Assembly (NCBI GenBank): GCA_030248295.1
Contig: JASANH010001234.1
Coordinates: forward strand, 744,001-808,000
Length of the DNA stretch: 64,000 nucleotides
Direction of reading: 5' to 3'
DNA from: Mesodorylaimus sp. YZB2_4
Taxonomy: Eukaryota > Nematoda > Enoplea > Dorylaimida > Dorylaimidae
The position numbers and the translations under genes were made by a program. A model generated the notes under the pieces. That model searched no databases, was not told the DNA's origin, and worked only from the letters and a program-made list of their open reading frames with translations. Positions 32,039-44,373 of this stretch are shown here, one piece after another; position 1 is the first letter of the stretch; each line of letters starts with the position of its first letter.

Positions 32039-34569
32039 TTTGACTGCTCAAGAGGGAACAAGCTTAGCTGGTGTGAGTAGAGGCCAGCACTGTGTTTACT
32101 ACAGACTGCGAGTTCACATCTGACTAGAAACTTTTATAAACGGCCTCCTGGCCAGGAATGCGTTAGTTGCGCAAGAGTGGCGCAAGCGTGATTCACCAGC
32201 TGGAAGATGTCGAATGTAAAACTGCAACGATCGCTCACATCTTTCTGTCTACACCGCAGGGCGTGATTAAAACGCACGTGTTCAGCGAGCTGTAAACCGT
32301 GCGAGTGATGGAGTAGGTTGAGAAGACTGCAGCGGTGCAAATGGAGTCTAGTTTCAGCATTGCGCGATGGCAAACACAACGAGCACCTGACTCCCTCCCT
32401 GCTACGATAGTTACCAGTCGAGGTGCAGAAAGAGAAAAAAGAGGGGTGATTTTCCCTTGGTTAGCCTATCATTACTATGTAATACGATTGGGTCGAAGGG
32501 AACGACTGCTTGAGCTTTTGCACCGCGCCAAGAACCCCGGCTGCTGTCACATGTCAAAAGAATCGCCATGTCAAAGTAACTGGAATAATTTGACATGGGC
32601 AAACGACAAGGGCAAAGTATCCGGGAATAATTTTTGAGTACTATCTTCCAGCAAGCACTATCTGCCAACGAAGACACAGAATGTACAGTACAGTAGTAGG
32701 TGCGCATAGAAGGGCTGCTACTAGCCAAAGCATACCTTGAACCGCTTCGGGTTTGCACTGTTGACCTTCTGCGCCAGTATACGCCCGCTTCCAGTATCTT
32801 CGAGTGTAAACGCCTTTGCCCACCTAAACTCCCAACTCGGAGAGCGACCACAGGTGTTGGCCCCGAAGGAGATTCTGCTGATCCTGAACCCAAATTGCCT
32901 GAAATGCAGTCCAGACCACGAATACCAGTGCCACTAAACCAGTCGTGTCCGGCCCTGGCCTGGGAAAGCCGACTGGTTCCCTGAACCAGTGCACTGAAAA
33001 GCGTCCTCGCCTACTACCACCTCGTCATGTACTCGCCTCGTCACTTGACATATGGCAACATCGATCGATGTCTAGTACCCGTGTCCAATTACACATTCCA
33101 GATTATCCATGGAAGGTCTGTCAACCATTGCTTTCTTTTGCTGTAAGCCCGAGTTCCTGTTGCTGCCAGCCAGATTAGCTTGGGGGTGTGGAACTGGCCT
33201 CGGCTACTTACAAGCCTGGTCCAGTCGACTCGCTTATTATGGTGCCCAGACGACGATACAAGCTCAATCCTTTGCGAAAAATAAAAAATGGGTTGAGTCG
33301 TCTTGTACTGTGCTCCAATGATACTGTAAGTAGACTGAAGCCAAAAGTAGAGTCCTGTTGAACACAAGAAACTCGTGCGCACAGAACTTCTGTGAAATTG
33401 AGTGAGCTGTGGCATCAAAGATGAGGTGCTCAGAAAATACTGTAAAGTGTAGATTTTCTCATAGCTTGAGTATAGCAGTAGTCAAACATGATATTTCTTG
33501 ATTCCTGTGTGATGTGCTCATCTGCATGGATCATATTGCCAGGTCAGTGGCTCGACGCAATCGATACTCTGCACGAGCCTGCAGCTGCCCGCTACCCGTC
33601 AGAATGTTAGCTTCCCAGGGTGCGAACGCTCCACTGGTCACTCCCTCCAACAGTACGTCGGGTTCCGCGCTGCAGGAGGGAGAGACTGCCAAAGCATGGT
33701 GTCTGATCCATGGTTGAAACATCACCCTGACGGGTGAAAGTCGATCGATTGCCGGACGAACTTCTATCAGCATCTCTTTAGTGCACTTGCACGGAGTCCG
33801 TGTAGAGGCAGCTCCTCCACACCATGCATCTCGGCGAAGCAAACCAGCACGTGACCTCTGTCAGAGTTGCATCTAGGAGAGTGTCTTGTGTCGGATGAGA
33901 TGTGACCGTAGAGCAAGAGGACGCAGCAGTCTGTCATACAAGCGTGCACAAGATCAGTGACATTTGACAAAGGACTCACCCAGTCCGAGCACATTCATCT
34001 TGACCATCCAACTAAGCCATATGTGGACACACCCTCGTGACTCCTAGGGCAGTGTACTCATTGGATCAACGCGGGGCGGACGCACAAACGTCACGCATCG
34101 AACTCATTCGTGCAGTCAACCAGCCAGTCAGCTTGTTGGATAAGCGCCAAACGAAAGTAGGCAGCGAGTTTAGCATTGAACTTTCGCTGTTGTGAGGCGG
34201 GTGGCACGTGCGAAAGTGCTGGCTTCCATATTTGTCTACTGTATAGAGCAGTCTTATAAACAGCGTAGACTGGATGAAATGCTTGTGTGCACAAGAGTGC
34301 AATTGGATGTTTCGAGTCAGAGCTACTCTATTGATCGAAGGAAGAAGTGGATGAGAAAATGATGGAAAGGCAACTTATTTGAAGAGATTGCTAAAAATAG
34401 GAAAATCATGTTTTGTTGCTTCCAATTTGGGATTTGATTTTCAATGAATCGGTCTATGATCGCGATCAATGATCAATTTGTGATCACCTGGATGTACTGT
34501 GCGATTATTTATATCAGAACCATATGGTGGTGGTAGTAGTAGAGTGGTGGTCAAAGGTAAGTGCTGGTG

Positions 34570-34705
34570 GGCCAGGGCGAGTAGAGGAGGGGACTAAATC
34601 TCCCCTAGCTGGGAAAAGTCAACCCCGCGGGGTGATGTTTCAGCCGCAAATAGTCAGGACGCCATTGCCATGACTTGTTCTCCACTGCGCCTGCCAGGCT
34701 TGGTT
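34570..34705 (-). mobile_element. Diverged solo copy of the 180-bp LTR-like element
   Basis: Contains GGCGAGTAGAGGAGGGGA, then GTCAACCCCGCGGGGTGATG and TTTCAGCCGCA and ends CTGCCAGGCTTGGTTA, the order seen in copies at 9846 and 40857. No clear target duplication. Confidence 0.55.
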
Positions 34706-35004
34706 AAAGAGTGATCTGTTTGATCAGCATTGGAAGCATTGGTGTGTGGTCAGTTCGACAATTGTGATTAGCGAACTGATTGATCGAACACTGATCGCGA
34801 GCACTGATCGAACTGAATTTGATTATTATGGTTCAGACAGACGCCTGTTTGATCTCATGGCCATTCACCAGTGTCTCTTTCTTGCAGATGCGCACTTCTG
34901 ACACTCCCAGCACCTGCTGTCTGCAACTGTGGGTGGTACGAACCACGGGTCACGGCAAGTTCAAGTACTTATGGATTTGAAACTCAGGGTATCAATCTAG
35001 TCGT

Positions 35005-35320
35005 TCGATCTGGTCCGTGGCTTAAACATCAACTTGGCGGGTGATGGCTCCTGCAGCTGGTTCCTGAAAAGAACCAGACGAGCCTCGAAAAAATGGGTTC
35101 TGTAGTCTTCCGATCTGGTCCGTGGCTGAAACATCAACGCGACGGGTGACGTTTGCAGCTGCAGGTTTCATTTAGAGGACCCAGTGCCGGGCGATCATCG
35201 AAAAAGTGGGTTCTAGTCTTCGGACCTAATCCATGGCTGAAATATCAATGTGACGGGTGACCCTTCCAGCTGCAGGTTCTGTGCAGGACCCAAAGCCAAA
35301 CGAGTATGGAAAAGGTGGGT
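35005..35320 (+). repeat. Three-unit tandem repeat of about 105 bp
   Basis: Units start near 35005, 35108 and 35216, each with TTCGATCTGGTCCGTGGCT-like sequence, then AAACATCAAC, GACGGGTGAC, a CAGCTGCAGG block and a GAAAAAGTGGGTTCTAG-like end. The inner core also occurs in many other repeats of the window. Confidence 0.8.
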
Positions 35321-35589
35321 ATAGTGATGAAATGGAGGCTGCCATGACACAATGAGATTCAGTTGTGGCTATCATGGTGTTGTGACAATAAACTATAAGA
35401 CTGTTATGGTGTTGGTCTTGCTGTCATGCTCATTAGCATCCAATGGTTCCTTGCTCTTGTTCGATTTGTGTCCGCTTGGTCTTTTGTGTTGTTGCAGGCC
35501 GTGCGGACAATGTGATCTGGCCAGTAAGCCAGGAGAGGACGAGACGACATCCCCATCAGTTGTGTTCAAATTCACTTTGCTAATCGATA

Positions 35590-37041
35590 ATGCAATGGCC
35601 GAATGTATGGCCATTTATTGCGCTCGGATTCTGTTGCCTTCTCGTCGCCTTGGCCTTGTATAGTTTTATGAAATGGTGAGTGGGGCCAAGGGGTGGGTGT
35701 CCGATTCTCGCCTGGACAGTCACTTGAAATGGATTTTCTGTAGGCTGAGGCATCAAGCTCAATTCGAAGCTGGGTTCAGGAAATGTAAATATACGCAATG
35801 GACTCGTCGTAAATTGCCCGCCGAGGTAAGTGGAAGTGCAGCCAAGGAGCGGATGAATCTACGTTGTGCTTGTTGGTTCAGGTGTGCAGCATATGCCTGG
35901 AACGATTCGCGGAGAACCACACCATTGCGGCAACTCCATGCCGCCACGCATTCCATGTCAAGTAAGGGTGCCATGTGGTGGGTGACTGAGGGGATGGTAC
36001 AGCAGGGGTGGCCTGTCATGGCTGGGTTTGGGGGGCAGAGCAAGAGCGACCTGTGGGAGTTTAAGTGGACAGGCACCCGTGGGCTATGGCTGAGGAAGGC
36101 ACGAGTAACCAAGCCTGACAGGCGTAGGAGGGAATGGGCCGACCGCAGATGCCCAGAAGCAGAAAATCACAGGTCATAGTGTGCAGGAGCACCGAGTTAG
36201 CATAAGGCTCAAGTTTGTCCAATTCAGGTCGACGCTCGAAACCATTGATTGTGACCGCTCACCATCAGTCACGTGACTTGGACTTATAGACAGTTCAGCA
36301 CTGTGCTTACCCTCACCCGCCCCCCCGCCACCCACCCATCACATGCTAGGTCCAGAGAGCGGAGTATTACGCCATACCACTGTACTGCAGTCATCTCTCA
36401 CAATTAGGAGCAATCATAGGGTTTAAAATGACGAGGGTTCGATTCCTGATCCAACCATGGTCTAGGAAGTCTGGCGAGTTGTCACATCATCAGTTTAGTG
36501 TGTCGTACGAACCGCCTCTAAGTGTGCGATCGAGTAGGGACACCCTATATTGGAGTCAGGGTCTGATATCACTGTACTGTACCGTGAAGTGTGCATTCGA
36601 GTTCAGGCATCGTGCAAGCTACCCTCACCTCCAGAGTGGTGCCTTCATGAGTAAGAGATTGCTAGTGCGCCCCAGCCCCCAGACTTCCCTGTTTCTTAGG
36701 AGGCCGCGCGGAGCTTAGCAAAGACCAGTGAAACATCAACCTGACAGGTTGGCGTGCCCCACTTCTGAAAGAAACACCGCGGTCTGAACTCCTTGCTGAA
36801 ACCTGGTTTCGAGCAGTGCAAATCCTAAACTCGAAACCTGTATCAACCTGACCCAGGTCTGGAAACCTACGCCAGCTGTACTAGGATGCGAGGTTGAAAT
36901 GCCAGAGTGCAGTCCAAACTGTCCACTCCTCTTCATTTCAGGTGCTTGGAAGCCTGGTTCAAAGTCAAGCACGAATGTCCAGTATGCAAGCGGGTATGTG
37001 GCAAAAGCGATAGGTCCAGTACGGACGAGGACCCTGTGTAG
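35590..37041 (+). CDS. Membrane RING-H2 E3 ubiquitin ligase, RNF24/RNF122-like
   Basis: Exons 35590-35675, 35744-35825, 35882-35961, 36942-37041 join in phase to 115 aa. Residues 8-27 form one transmembrane helix (PFIALGFCCLLVALALYSFM), followed by LRHQA, the same juxtamembrane motif as vertebrate RNF24/RNF122, a basic linker, and a RING-H2 finger: CSIC at 58-61, CRHAFHVKCLEAW, ECPVCKR. All eight zinc ligands (C3H2C3) are present. Ligases of this group sit in the Golgi/ER or endosomal membrane and pass ubiquitin to membrane proteins. The ATG follows an in-frame stop, so this start is plausible, but a 5' exon adding a lumenal N-terminus cannot be excluded. The last intron is 980 bp and holds an LTR-like fragment at 36105-36135. 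Confidence 0.8.
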
Positions 37042-38876
37042 CTGACTCGTCCCGTGACTGTTCTTGTAATGGACTGTGACAGTGCACCCCAAGCCACGCG
37101 ACTTGCATGTATAGATAGTTCAGTACTGTACTGCCCCCCGCCAAGCGCATGCTAGGTCACGAGAGCAGTGTATCACGCCACGCCACAATGAGAAGGCAAT
37201 CGGTAAGCTTCAAAAAGAAGAGTGAAGCAAATGACGAGGGTTCAACTCCTGGTCAGTCCTATTCTTTTTGATTCTCAGATCACCCACTGCTACGAAAGTG
37301 GTCTGAGACCCCACGGCTTGTCGTGGTCAGCAGCACGTGACCACAGCATTTTGGTAGACGATGAATGGCGAGGGTTCGATTCCTGGTCAGTCCTATTCTT
37401 TTTGATTCTCTCACTGGTACGAAAACATGCCAGGGGACCAATGGTCTTGCTGGTCGTGGTCAGCAGCACGTGACCGCAGCATCTCGGTAGAGTGGTGGGG
37501 TCCTAAAGGCATGCACAGTAGCTTACAGTAGCCGAGCATAATGTAACTAAGGAGAAGTTCCCTCGTGCACTTCCGTTATTCTCCTTTTCTCGTTTGACGC
37601 GTTACTAATAGTTCGTTCGGGGCGTCTAGGCATGAATTCTCGTAATGCAGGGGAGGGTATTCAAAGCGGTAGCCCGTCGGCCAACTAAGCAATCTACATA
37701 TAAAATACCCGAGCCTATCTTGATGCTACCTACCCACGCGCCAAACAGTTCCCTCAACATTGCTCGCTTAGAAAGCTCAGACTCGAGCTCGACTACCCGC
37801 CGAGCTGCTACGATTACCGGGCTGCCTATACGGCTGCCGTAGATGGTCAAAAGCACGCCCGGCATAAATAAGCGCGCACAGCTCAAGATGCTTTCAGGGC
37901 AGCTGTTAGAGCCGATTCTATCTCGCCTCTATTGAAATCATTGCCGTGCACACTCACTCACCCGAGCCCACCTCGGTTACGGTAGGCCAACAAACATATA
38001 AGCTTTCCTTCCAACATGTACTCCAATTGTGACAAGATAGAACGATGACTCCCTGCACACGACCTACCCCTACTTCTCTCATATATGTATAGCTGAGCAA
38101 ATCAAAACGCACATTGGCCCAAACCAACCACAAAAAATACATGACTTGGTCATTCCAAGAAATAGCTCATAACTTATCACTCGCAAGGACCAATCGTACA
38201 AACCACTGCCCACCAAATAAAATACATCCCCCCAAAAAAGAGATATGCCAAGCCTCCAACAACACAAATCAGCCCTGAATCAGCACAACGCCTCCCCAAA
38301 TACACCATGGCCTCGATGAATGACTGCCGATCAGTAAATCATATAAAATAGCCTCCATATTCGCTCATGGAAAGTGTACCCATTTCATAAAATGGCAAGA
38401 CTGAACCGCACCACACGCCTCTTGACCAGAGTGGCCCCCAAACATCGAATGCATTGTTACCATTTCAAACAAAAATATTCCCCCAAAAAAACCATGAGAA
38501 ATTTCGAAAATGCGTTTCAACTAAAAATTATTCAAGGCACGGCATGGAAGGCTCCCAACTCAATTAACGGCACAAAATTCGACATGGTTTCCAAGGCACC
38601 AACGAAAAAAACCTGCCCCTATACAAGCCAGGAATATTATGAAAACCAAACAAATGCATCACCGTTTTCCACAATACCTTTCAAACATTTTTTCTTGGTC
38701 ATCCCCTCAAAAACTCATTTGACTAGTAAAATTCGAAAAAAATCAACGAATGTACGTGACTTTGTGACTTTGTAACAAGTGATATTTTTAACCCAATATT
38801 CCCCAAATTCCAAGCAAAGAAAGCGCAAAAAAACAGAAAATATCAAATTAATTTCAATTGCTTACTTCCCCAATTT
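37042..38876. other. Intergenic region between convergent RNF24-like and zinc-finger genes
   Basis: Contains a tandem duplicated block at 37221-37495. From about 37950 the sequence is AT-rich; the open frame 38374-38775 (+) lacks recognisable features and I do not call it. Confidence 0.5.
37221..37495 (+). repeat. Tandem duplicate of about 140 bp with Pol III B-box-like start
   Basis: Units at 37227 and 37367 both begin GGCGAGGGTTCGATTCCTGG or close, continue TCAGTCCTATTCTTTTTGAT, and share GGTCAGCAGCACGTGACC near their ends. Another start of this type is at 36431. Likely a short SINE-like repeat duplicated in tandem. Confidence 0.7.
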
Positions 38877-41800
38877 TTAATTATTCATCGAATGTACACC
38901 GCTCAAAGCGGCTCTAGGCCATAGCGACTGAGCTAAAGCCGTATACGATGCTAATGCGGCCAATGAAAATTCTGTGGCATTCGTATTCGTCGCCGAATGA
39001 AATTGACTCGTTTGCGAAACAGGTGTCGTCGCTTGACGATTTCTATCATTCTCATTCGTAGCGCACGAAACTAATCTTTGTTCAATATTTATTTTCGTAT
39101 CGACGGTGGTCGGCGATGAATCGGCCGATGCCGCACTCAAATCCGATTGACGACTACTCGTCGAATTGCCCATCAAACCTTTCACACCAAACACGCGACA
39201 CGTACGACGACGAGGCGTTGTATAATTCTTTTCGTGTGTGACTTTGTGACGTAGTAAATTATCTTTTCGATTGAATCTAAAAAAGAACTTATTTTGCATT
39301 AAAATGGTCGATCGATTTATCTGATAGAAGAAATCGATTCGATCGATCGACTTGTGTGTGATCGCGCACAGTCGAATCGATGGATGATCACGCATAATCA
39401 AATCGAATCGATGGATGATCGCGTATAATCAAATCAATTCGATCAATGATAGCGCGGGATCGATTCGATTCGATCGATCAATGATCGCGAAAACGAAATC
39501 GAATCGATCGAATTCATGATCACGCACAATTGAGTCGATTAATCATGGCGTAACCAATCCAATCGATCGCTCAATGACCACGCATAATCGATTGTCAGAA
39601 ATTGTCAAGTCAATTAATCCCAAAAAAACCAAACTTACTTTTTCAAGCAGTAAGGACATTGATGAGGTCGCAGTCCAGTATGTATGAATTCGTGTTTTTT
39701 CAATAAGAATTTGTTCGAGAACCGTTTATTACAATTATCGTGAGTGCACTTGTACGGCTTTTCGCTCCCTGCAAAAATAACGTTCTGTACATGCAAAAAA
39801 ATATAAGCAGCACAAAATCTGGCGAGTAGACAAAGCCATGAAAGGAATAGCGTTCGTTCGGGATCCCGATAAGGAGTGGTCGAGATTGTGGTTGTGGAAA
39901 TGTTTCAGAAGAGGAAGCTGGGGAAACTTTGGCGGATAATTGAACTGATAAAGAGAAAGGGAGGCAGTGTTTCTAATTGGTAACTGATTCTTCGCTGTTT
40001 TTGCTGGCCTGATTTTGGATGCCATGATAAATACTGTACTTGAAATTATCCAAGCGAAGAGAATCTTTTGGACCTTTATTTGCTGCCTAATCAGGGTGGG
40101 GTGTAAGCCAGCATCGACCGATCCGATCCAGGGTCAGGATCGGCCCGATCCGGTTCATAAAATACAAGATTGGCGGGAATGACGTGTTTGGCACTGACTG
40201 TGAGTTCTCACCAACCTGCCCTGTTTCTTCGCTGTAACTCTCTATCAGACCACTCCAAAGACACGGGAGAGCAAACCAGCGCCTACAGTGGGATTAACTT
40301 AAAAGCTGATTTGGGAGAAAAAACTTGACTTTCTCATCATAGTATGCCACACTTTATCATTTTCCATCAAACAAAGCGCGAAAAATTTTAGTTGCTGATC
40401 CGGCCGATCCAGCAGTCGGATCCACCCTCTGGATCCGTCGATGCTGGGGTGTAAGCCATCTACTGCGGATAAAATGTGGAAAAAAGCACTCTTTAAAAAT
40501 CCCTATCCTAGTCGGGAATGAGCTAGTCCCGATCCTGAGCGAACGCTTAAAACGAACGAACTAGGCTGTACTGCAGTGTGGTGGGGAATCCAGACCAGAC
40601 CTTAAAGATCCATGAAAGCAAGGAGCGCACAATCCGCAAAGATCCCAAGCGTGGACGGATGCACACACAGATATGCTCATCGAAGGGACCAGAATCCACA
40701 TTGCCAGGGCCGGACGGGCAGGCGGACGGACAGACATGGACTATCGAATCGAGATCCCTAAGGCGAGGCAGCCAAAAACAGGGGATTTTGAAAAAGAGAT
40801 CCCACAAAGGAGTGAACCAATGAGGGAACGGACACGTGTGGTTCCAAAAGTGGTCCTGTACCCCTCGTGCCTGGTAGGCCATGGCGAGTGGGAGAGATAA
40901 TCCTTTTCCCTTGACGGGTTGATGTTTCAGCCGCAGGCATAGTCGCAAGACTTACCTGCACCAATCGGAGTTTTTATCCCTCCTACGCCTGCCAGGCTTG
41001 GATACACCCCCAAAGCCAATCTACAGTAGGTCCAAAGAGCGAAACAACCAAAAAGGGTCTTTGAACGTAGATGGACACAAAAAAGAACTGAAGACGAGGC
41101 AAATCCCAACAACGGGTGCCTCCCCTCATGCCGAAGAACTAAACCACAGAATCTACAGTAGGTCCCAAAGGAGAGGCGCACGCATCCTAGCGTAATAGGC
41201 GCGTTTGGCCTGTGGGGAAGGTCGGCTGGGTTGGAGGGGGGGAAGGGGGAAGGGGTAGAGATCAGATCAGATCGCCTACGCCTGATCTGATTGCGTATGA
41301 GACAGATCAGGCCACGTCAGGTCAGGTTTGGGTCGAGTCGAGTGAGTGAGTTGTATGAATGTTTACATACAGTACTGTAGGCTGGCTGGACAATCGGCCT
41401 GTCCTTGGAGGCCAGGTTTTGGTCCTGCCCGCATACAATTTGATCGCTTTTGCTTCCTTCCTGCTGGACCTAAGGGGGGGTCTCGAGAGGAAGGGTTCAA
41501 TGTCCTGGCCGGCCCAACAGGGGAGTTACCCCCTACCCCCTTGCCTGTACTCGGTTACGTATTTGGTTGGCTCGAGTATCAGTTGCCTTCGTTGGCCGCT
41601 CGATACGCTCCTCCAGGCCAGGCAGAAACCCGTCGGGGTGATGTTTCAGGATCTCACAACTAGGAGACCAGCTGAAGGGTTTTTGAGACCATCCGCCCCC
41701 GCGGTACCTTCTCCAACGGCCATTCAGCCCGTTTCACTAGGCGTGGGCAGGCCCAAAGGGATCGACCCCTGGTCAGTCCTTGCTTACCTTGTCCTCCGAC

Positions 41801-43348
41801 GCTCGATTCGGCCAACGAGCTATCACCATCGCTGTGTTCATTCTGCTGCCGTCTTCTCGTATCGTCCGGATCGGACACAGTTGGTGAAACTAATTCGTGT
41901 CGTTTTGTCGGTTTCTTTTGTTTCTGTCCATCCGATTGACTCGTCCTGCCAACAGTTGACCGTCCCCTTTGCATCGGCGCAGTTTCTTTCGATGGTTGAC
42001 GAATCAACGGGCTAACGCAGGGCATGGCGGCCGTTGGAGCGGTGAAACACGATTCCAAACTTGGCGCATGTTGTTGCGATGTAGTGGACGTAGCGAACGA
42101 TGACAAACCACCACCGCGTCCAGTTCGAGGCGAAAGAGCGGCGGCTAGCATACTAGTGGTTGTAACGGGAAATACTCCGCTGGCGGCCATCATAGCGGCT
42201 GCTGAATTGACAAAGTCCAAACGTGAAACACCGCCTGGTAAGAATAAAGTCGGTTCCATCATAGCGGCAGCCAAATTACGTGCGGCCACTTCGGATGGGA
42301 ATAACGTATCGCAATCATTTTTAGCATTCGTTGTTGTATCGCAATAAACGGGCGTCATGTCGGGCGATTTTGCCACATTGGGCGTTATTGAATCGTCGGG
42401 TTTCGGACTCGGCGAGCGCGAATCGCCCGCATCCATATTGACATTTTGATGACCAGATTGCTGGAAAATTAACGCTAAAGCACTAGCGCTATTCCCGCGC
42501 GCTTTCAATTTGGCCACAGCGTCTTCGATACTACTCGAACTTCGACTACTGCCACGTTTTCTCGGCGGTGTGGTCGCACAAATCGAAGCGCTCGAATCAC
42601 GACTCGGCGATTTTTGGTCATCTCCGTTCGATGGTGGCGAATTGACGGCTTGTACGGAATTATTTGACACGGGTCCATCTTCGTCCATCATTCCATTTTC
42701 TTCATCATTATTATTCAGTATAGGCGAATTGAAATTTTCTTCTTTAATTTCAATATCGGGTTCTTCTTCGTCCGGTTCCGTCGTTTCTGATAATTTCGAT
42801 CGATTCGTAACGGATAAATCGATAACCAGCGATTTTAATTGTTTCAATTCTTTAACTATTTTCAGCAGCATACGCCGAGTGAATAGAGCCTCGTTGGTGA
42901 CCTTTTCCGACGAGGCGAAACCATTAAAAGTGGATGTCTTTGACGAATTGTTGGCCGAGTGAGCGACTGACGAAATGGCGTTATCACGCGCGATCTCGAG
43001 GCCGAGTGTAGAGACGGGCGAACGAGACGGTAATGGCGGAGGTAAAGTTTTCAGATCGGTAACTGCGAACTCGGGTAAAGTGATGCGATAACGATCACAA
43101 AGACGAAATATGCGCAAAATGGCTTCTAGACTTCCGACGCAAGTCGAAGACAATTCTTCTCTTTCATTGTCGATAGCATTTAATAAAGGCGCAGTTCGTT
43201 CGTCTAATCGTTCGTAAGCATCGACAATGTCTTTATCTGCGAAATATCGAACGATTACCGCGCACAAATCTTGATCGGGAATCGTATTTCTATGATTTTT
43301 CACGTAGCACAAAACGGGGTCGACGATTATTGACTCGTTTCTATTCAT
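38877..43348 (-). CDS. C2H2 zinc-finger protein with long acidic/serine-rich N-terminus
   Basis: Exons (minus) 43348-41788, 39768-39639, 39276-38877 join in phase to 696 aa. Exon 1 (520 codons) has a helical N-terminal part (NRNESIIVDPVLCYV, EELSSTCVGSLEAILRIF) that looks like a folded domain I cannot name, a probable coiled coil (RRMLLKIVKELKQLKSLV), an acidic segment (EPDEEEPDIEIKEEN) and a long Ser/Pro-rich disordered region. Exons 2-3 encode two C2H2 fingers: C-x4-C-x12-H-x3-H (CTHDNC...HEFIH) with a GLRPHQ-type linker to CPYC...HKVTH, the second split by intron 2; then a Ser/Ala-rich tail. The SEKPYKC start is a normal zinc-finger linker. Likely a nuclear DNA-binding regulator. Intron 1 (2.0 kb) carries two mobile elements, intron 2 a degenerate satellite. 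It diverges from the L1-domain gene, about 1 kb between ATGs. Confidence 0.8.
39300..39600. repeat. Degenerate tandem array rich in ATCGATTCGATCGATCAATGATC
   Basis: Six to eight units of about 31-40 bp, each with ATCGAATCGAT, then GATGATCACGCATAATC or near variants, inside intron 2 of the zinc-finger gene. A shorter stretch of similar type is at 34440-34490. Confidence 0.8.
40109..40446. mobile_element. 338-bp inverted-repeat element with 10-bp target duplication
   Basis: Ends CAGCATCGAC (left) and GTCGATGCTG (right) are exact complements, and the next ~50 bp on each side, GATCC-rich, also pair imperfectly. GGGTGTAAGC stands at 40099-40108 and again at 40447-40456, a perfect 10-bp duplication. 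Long terminal inverted repeats plus a 9-11-bp duplication fit a Mutator-like (MULE) non-autonomous element. It lies in intron 1 of the zinc-finger gene and has no transposase. Confidence 0.85.
40857..41006 (-). mobile_element. Solo 180-bp LTR-like element
   Basis: Runs TGTACCCCTCGTGCCTGGTA to GCCAGGCTTGGATACA and contains GTTGATGTTTCAGCCGCAGG. Flanks GTCC and CCCC do not match well, so the target duplication is lost or never existed. Confidence 0.65.
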
Positions 43349-44373
43349 AGCGGACCACCGGGAGTCGCCATGATAAATAAACGTATAAATACGAAAGAAT
43401 AGACGATTCGGAATGCTAACTGAGCAACGGGCAAACGGGGCACTTCAACTTGATCCAATAGTGAGCACTCGGAAATTATAGTCAGAAAGACCAGAGTGAT
43501 ATTTACATACAAACCTCCATGTCCTAGAACGAATACAGTAAGCCTCTTGTAAGAAAATCTAATACGACTTTGTAAAACTTTAGTAGCACTGAACTCGGAA
43601 AGAATGAGACGGTTGAACCGGCACCGACAAATATAATAGATGAGGAGAAAAAGGTAAATGCGTTCGGTTAACCTCGGTAGGAATCTAATAAACAATGCCT
43701 CTTTCTACCAGCCATTCCTCCCGCCCTTGCACGCGCCACTAAAAGAGTGCTAAATGGCCTCCCTCCAACGTAAACGATAGGTATATAAGACTGGCAATTT
43801 TACGTTTCATAAGTATCTCTTCTTCTATCCCCTCCGCGAAAACTAAAACGGCGCGTGTAAACGAAAAAGGGCCGCCGAGCGCGTAACCTCACCAGCAACC
43901 TCCGATGACCTAAATTCCATTCCGTTACTGCACCACACCGCTCCAAGCCAAAACCCGAACCGGCCAGACGATTGGAGGACATCTCCTTTTACGGAGTGTT
44001 CAAGGAAACTGTACCACGCACGTGTTCCTGAGATTAGGTAAAATATAGTTTCAGGGTCGAAATAAAAGCGGACATTTTTGGTGACTGTGGCCTGAAAATA
44101 AACGTATTAGCACGGTTTTAGTATTAAATGAAAAGTTGTTGTGATAATAATAAGAAGGCGAATAAAAACAGCGAAAAATATTTTATTTTTTAATGAAGCT
44201 GAATCTTAAGACTTTCCGAGCTTTTTGTGATTCGAGATTCGGTACTTCGAGTGTTTGACTTTATGATTCGATTCCTGTTTTGATCGAGTTACAGAAAATT
44301 CGATGTGCGTAAGAAATTTTCATTCTTCTTAACAAGAAAACTCAAAGAACTGATCAAACGAGCGTTGGCGAAA
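43349..44373. other. Divergent promoter region between zinc-finger and L1-domain genes
   Basis: About 1 kb between two ATGs pointing away from each other. No repeat matches elsewhere except GGTAAAATATAGTTTCAG at 44037, one of the dispersed ...TGAAAC..TATTTTACC motifs. No TATA or other element that I would assign with confidence. Confidence 0.45.

Larger units (their letters stand above)
32039..35589. other. Intergenic region, no coding gene recognised
   Basis: Upstream of BTB-Atg8 a 3' splice site (CTTGAGCAG on the minus strand) ends five bases before the ATG. The region carries the second copy of the 28708 repeat (32872-33000), a core-motif repeat near 33690-33740, a diverged 180-bp element (34570-34705) and a three-unit tandem array (35005-35320). 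A 5' exon of the RNF24-like gene could hide here but I could not fix one. Confidence 0.5.

Noticed and set aside
38374..38775. 133-aa open frame as a gene
   Set aside because: Lysine- and polar-rich low-complexity sequence, no family features and no clear splice or start context.
41359..42015. 218-aa plus-strand frame opposite the zinc-finger exon
   Set aside because: It overlaps a well-supported coding exon on the other strand and repeat DNA; it is a shadow frame.
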